Positions 6,112-8,050 of a stretch of 8,050 bases of DNA are shown here, piece after piece (position 1 is the first letter of the stretch; every line of letters begins with the position of its first letter). The notes beneath the pieces are model-generated. The model saw only the letters and a list, made by a program, of their open reading frames with translations, made no database searches and was not told where the DNA came from. Origin of the DNA: Syntrophaceae bacterium (lineage in GTDB: Bacteria; Desulfobacterota; Syntrophia; Syntrophales; UBA5619); the NCBI GenBank assembly GCA_919902745.1, contig CAKKRN010000045.1, positions 3,827-11,876 on the forward strand. Direction: 5' to 3'. The position numbers and the translations under genes are program-made.

Positions 6112-6273
6112 ATTGTGCATCCTCCTTTCATAAAATTCTTTGCAAGTCGGATGAACACGATGGCAAAAACTACAGGACTGTCAAAAACCTTTTTAATCAC
6201 GTCGTCTAGCCTTGCACTTCAAAACGTCTATATCCAACTCTGCACCCTGCCGCTCCGACTGGAGTTAGGATGC
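6112..6273 (-). promoter_or_regulatory. Long 5' leader of the cold-shock gene
   Basis: About 160 nt separate the predicted transcription start (near 6273) from the start codon. Long leaders of this size are usual for csp genes, where they fold differently with temperature. Visible elements are a small CTCC-AGTC-GGAG hairpin near the 5' end, an AU-rich middle and the AGGAGG at the 3' end. No convincing copy of the enterobacterial cold-box sequence was found. No other gene was found in this stretch. Confidence 0.5.
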
Positions 6274-6279
6274 GGTGCC

Positions 6280-6308
6280 CTTATAGGGGGATTCGGCCCG
6301 AATGTCAA
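6280..6308 (-). promoter_or_regulatory. Near-consensus sigma70 promoter of the cold-shock gene
   Basis: TTGACA (6308-6303) is followed after exactly 17 bases by TATAAG (6285-6280). The start of transcription should fall about 7 bases further on, near 6273. A perfect 13-bp palindrome, ATTCGG-G-CCGAAT (6291-6303), lies between the two hexamers and touches the -35 element, so a repressor could bind there. Confidence 0.85.
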
Positions 6309-6341
6309 GCTTTATTTTCAGCGTTATTTGCTTCTTGAGAC

Positions 6342-6360
6342 GTAACAGAAATCATGTTAC
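6342..6360. promoter_or_regulatory. Dyad GTAACA-N7-TGTTAC in the divergent intergenic region
   Basis: A perfect 6-bp inverted repeat with a 7-base spacer sits between the cold-shock promoter and the QueG-like gene. Its centre is about 78 bases upstream of the predicted cold-shock transcription start. It also overlaps the only weak promoter-like pair in the other direction (TTGAGA at 6335-6340, TTACAC at 6357-6362). It looks like a binding site of a dimeric regulator; no regulator gene is in view. The remainder of 6361-6510 holds nothing recognisable. Confidence 0.4.
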
Positions 6361-6522
6361 ACAAAACACGGTGTCGCTCCGGCAGGCATGGGCGCCATAT
6401 TCCGTATCCGGTCTGAAGTCCACGGCGGGTCTGCTGTGGCGGTTGGAACTGTTTTACGCTTGTTCTCGTGGAATAATCGGCTGTCCGGATTTCGTTAATC
6501 CATTGATTCGAAGGAGGGAACC

Positions 6523-7287
6523 ATGAAGGAGGCCATTCGTAATTTCGGTCGGGAAAACGGGGCGGACGTGGTGGGGTTTGCCGCCATCGGGGATTATCAC
6601 TCTCCGCGGACACCGGATCCGAGCACGCTGCTTCCCGGGGTCCGATCGATGGTGGTCCTGGGATACCGGGAACTCGATGGGGGGCTCGAATCGGAGAACG
6701 AGCGGATCCGGATGATGTCGCGTCTTGCGCTGATGAGTCTGGTGACCCGGAACAATTACCTGCTCGCGAAGTTCATCGAGGACCGGTTCCGGGCGAAGGC
6801 AGCGTCGATCGCCCCCTCCTATCCTCTGAACATGGCCGCTCCCGTCATGGGCGTCGTCGCCGACCTCTCGCTGCGGCATGCGGCGGTCGCCGCGGGACTG
6901 GGGGTCTTCGGCCGCCACAACCTCGTCATCCACCCCCGTTACGGAACGCGGATCATCTTTACCGCCTGCCTCACCGATCTCTCTCTCGACTCCGATCCCC
7001 CCGTCCGGGACGAGCTGTGCAACCAGTGCAACCTCTGCGTCGAGTCCTGCCCTGCGAAGGCCCTGGATGAGGAGGGTAAGACTGACCCGATGAAATGCCT
7101 CCGGGTCTCCCAGCCGAACGGCATCGGCGGCGCGATCGCCTATGTGAAGAAGTTGATCGGCGCGACGCCCGAGACCCGGAAGGAACAGCTTGTGAATCCG
7201 CGGTTTCTCGAACTCTACCAGGCCTCCTTCATCGGCTTTGAGTATCACTGCTTCAAGTGCGAGACCGTCTGCCCGGCCTGCCGGTAA
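6523..7287 (+). CDS. Short QueG-like (epoxyqueuosine reductase-related) double [4Fe-4S] protein
   Basis: The 254-residue product aligns by eye with the core of epoxyqueuosine reductase QueG: LPGVRSMVVLG at 37-47, AGLGVFGRHNLVI at 124-136, then the cluster motif C166-x2-C169-x2-C172-x3-C176-P. C192 and C243-x2-C246-x3-C250-P follow. These eight cysteines are the full set for two [4Fe-4S] clusters as in QueG. The protein ends four residues after the last cluster cysteine motif, so the C-terminal HEAT-like tRNA-binding region of QueG (total about 350-380 residues) is absent. In QueG these clusters pass electrons to a cobalamin cofactor. Here a related corrinoid or electron-transfer role is possible but the substrate is unknown, and a true queuosine role is doubtful. 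The ATG at 6523 has AAGGAGG 5 bases upstream. The gene is divergent from csp and stands alone on its strand. Confidence 0.88.
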   Translation: MKEAIRNFGRENGADVVGFAAIGDYHSPRTPDPSTLLPGVRSMVVLGYRELDGGLESENERIRMMSRLALMSLVTRNNYLLAKFIEDRFRAKAASIAPSYPLNMAAPVMGVVADLSLRHAAVAAGLGVFGRHNLVIHPRYGTRIIFTACLTDLSLDSDPPVRDELCNQCNLCVESCPAKALDEEGKTDPMKCLRVSQPNGIGGAIAYVKKLIGATPETRKEQLVNPRFLELYQASFIGFEYHCFKCETVCPACR

Positions 7288-7293
7288 CGGCAG
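7278..7293 (+). other. Hairpin enclosing the stop codon of the QueG-like gene
   Basis: CTGCCG-GTAA-CGGCAG is a perfect 6-bp stem whose loop contains the TAA stop. No U-tract follows, so it is not a standard intrinsic terminator. The spacer from 7288 to 7388 between the two convergent genes is very GC-rich and shows no other clear element. Confidence 0.45.
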
Positions 7294-7388
7294 CCGCCTC
7301 CGGCCGGCCCACGCGCGCGAAGGTTTCTCCCGGACGTTCCCCCTTCCGGCCCGCGCCCCGATAGGTTTCGAGCAGATCGGTCTTGGGA

Positions 7389-7883
7389 TCAGGTGCCGTC
7401 CCGATTGCGTTCGAAGCACTGCTCGGTGACACGGGTTCCCCACTGCTCGCCTTCCTGCTCGGAAACGAGACGGAAACCGAACGTTTCGTAGAGGTGGCGC
7501 GCCGCGTCGAGTCCGGCGAAGGTCCAGAGAAAGATCCGGCGATAGGCCTGCCGGTCGCAGAAGGAGACCGCCTCCGTCATGAGTCTGCGGCCCAGACCCT
7601 TCCCGTGCATCTCCGGCGAGACGATGAACCAGCGGAGGTGCGCGCCGTCCGTTGCCGCCTTGAATCCGTCAATGGCGATTGCCCCTGCCACCCGGTCCTC
7701 GTGCCGGATTGTCCAGAAGCCATCGCGTTCCTTTTCGAAGCGGCGGAGGAATTCCGCAAGCTCCGTCGCGACCTTGGCCTCGAAGAAGAGGCCGAATCCC
7801 CAGTGGCGGTGGTAGTAGGTTGCGTGCAGTTCGGCGACGCGGCCGATGGCCCCCGGGCGATAATCGGAAATCTCGTTTTGCAT
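7389..7883 (-). CDS. GNAT-family N-acetyltransferase
   Basis: The 164-residue product is one GNAT domain. The acetyl-CoA binding motif A is VSPEMHGKGLGRRLM at residues 88-102, with HGKGLG contacting the pyrophosphate in family members. The segment LWTFAGLDAARHLYETFGF at 119-137 is the typical motif B region. It resembles the C-terminal acetyltransferase half of MarR-GNAT fusion proteins (RPGAIGRVAELHATYY near the start), but no MarR domain is present. The ATG at 7883 is chosen because GGAGG lies 10 bases upstream and the domain begins right there; the open frame continues upstream to 8039 but codes for nothing domain-like. The acceptor substrate (small amine or protein) cannot be told. It converges with the QueG-like gene, with about 100 bases between them. 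Confidence 0.92.
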   Translation of the reverse strand: MQNEISDYRPGAIGRVAELHATYYHRHWGFGLFFEAKVATELAEFLRRFEKERDGFWTIRHEDRVAGAIAIDGFKAATDGAHLRWFIVSPEMHGKGLGRRLMTEAVSFCDRQAYRRIFLWTFAGLDAARHLYETFGFRLVSEQEGEQWGTRVTEQCFERNRDGT

Positions 7884-7897
7884 CTTATGACCGCCTC

Positions 7898-7918
7898 CGG
7901 GTTTGATCAACAAACCCG
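7898..7918 (-). promoter_or_regulatory. Perfect 8-bp hairpin abutting the GNAT ribosome binding site
   Basis: On the minus strand CGGGTTTG and CAAACCCG pair perfectly around the loop TTGAT. The last base pair includes the first G of the GGAGG ribosome binding site (7894-7898). No U-tract follows. It could mask the ribosome binding site in RNA, or act as an operator in DNA because it is a symmetric dyad. Function is inferred from position only. Confidence 0.45.
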
Positions 7919-8050
7919 CACCCATGCTTTCGCTTCTGTTGCAGAGGACGCCGGCCCTTGCCGGCCTTTCTGTTGAGATTTTTTGCCTATATACATCACT
8001 TTTGACCGATGAAGAAATAGAAATTGTTAAGCCGCCCACAGGGCTTCCGG
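7919..8050 (-). other. Upstream non-coding region of the GNAT gene
   Basis: It holds a GCCGGC-AAGG-GCCGGC hairpin (7950-7965) and two CAACAGAA octamers on the minus strand that flank it. An AT-rich stretch with TATATA near 7988-7993 might be a -10 element, but no good -35 partner was found. No coding potential was seen. Confidence 0.35.

Noticed and set aside
6156..6184. Second TTGACA within the csp leader as an additional promoter
   Set aside because: No -10-like hexamer at 16-18 bases spacing; the sequence there is ATCGTG.
6454..7443. Minus-strand open frame of 329 codons opposite the QueG-like gene
   Set aside because: The plus strand has a strong ribosome binding site and all iron-sulfur cysteine motifs; the antisense frame has none.
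7950..7990. Plus-strand intrinsic terminator (GCCGGC hairpin followed by T-rich sequence)
   Set aside because: The T-run starts more than ten bases after the stem, and no plus-strand gene ends here.

Overview
This 8 kb window looks like the edge of a mobile or defence-rich stretch joined to a GC-rich stretch of ordinary chromosome. The best guess for the source is a Gram-negative anaerobe of the deltaproteobacterial (Desulfobacterota) type. That guess rests on inference: an AmmeMemoRadiSam operon with export signals, a compact QueG-like iron-sulfur protein, high GC coding DNA and a vertebrate-type AGGAGG ribosome binding site pattern. No rRNA or other taxonomic marker is present, so the assignment is weak.

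Left part (1 to about 2850, minus strand, visibly less GC-rich). A SNF2-family helicase runs off the left edge; only its N-terminal 392 residues are here. Upstream of it lie a 40-codon ORF that looks like the start of an AlbA_2 (Schlafen-like) protein, an unassigned 91-codon ORF, and an overlapping gene pair encoding a HEPN-domain protein and a nucleotidyltransferase with an N-terminal winged helix. That pair has the layout of a HEPN/MNT toxin-antitoxin module. A second AlbA_2-like fragment sits just upstream of the pair. Helicase, HEPN/MNT pair and gene relics together read as a small, partly decayed defence island.

Middle part (2853 to 6310, minus strand). A 170-bp spacer with short repeats is followed by a two-gene operon: an AmmeMemoRadiSam radical SAM enzyme with a twin-arginine-type N terminus, then a fused Memo (protein B) plus AMMECR1 (protein A) protein with a hydrophobic, signal-like N terminus. 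Both products therefore look membrane-targeted or exported, which is the most unusual thing in the window. Upstream is a cold-shock protein gene with a near-consensus sigma70 promoter, a leader of about 160 nt and a strong intrinsic terminator that separates it from the operon.

Right part (6310 to 8050). A divergently transcribed gene encodes a short QueG-like protein with two complete [4Fe-4S] cysteine sets and no C-terminal HEAT region. It converges on a GNAT acetyltransferase gene (minus strand) whose leader carries a perfect 8-bp hairpin touching the ribosome binding site. The roles of the radical SAM/Memo/AMMECR1 proteins are not established in general, so their joint function here is left open.
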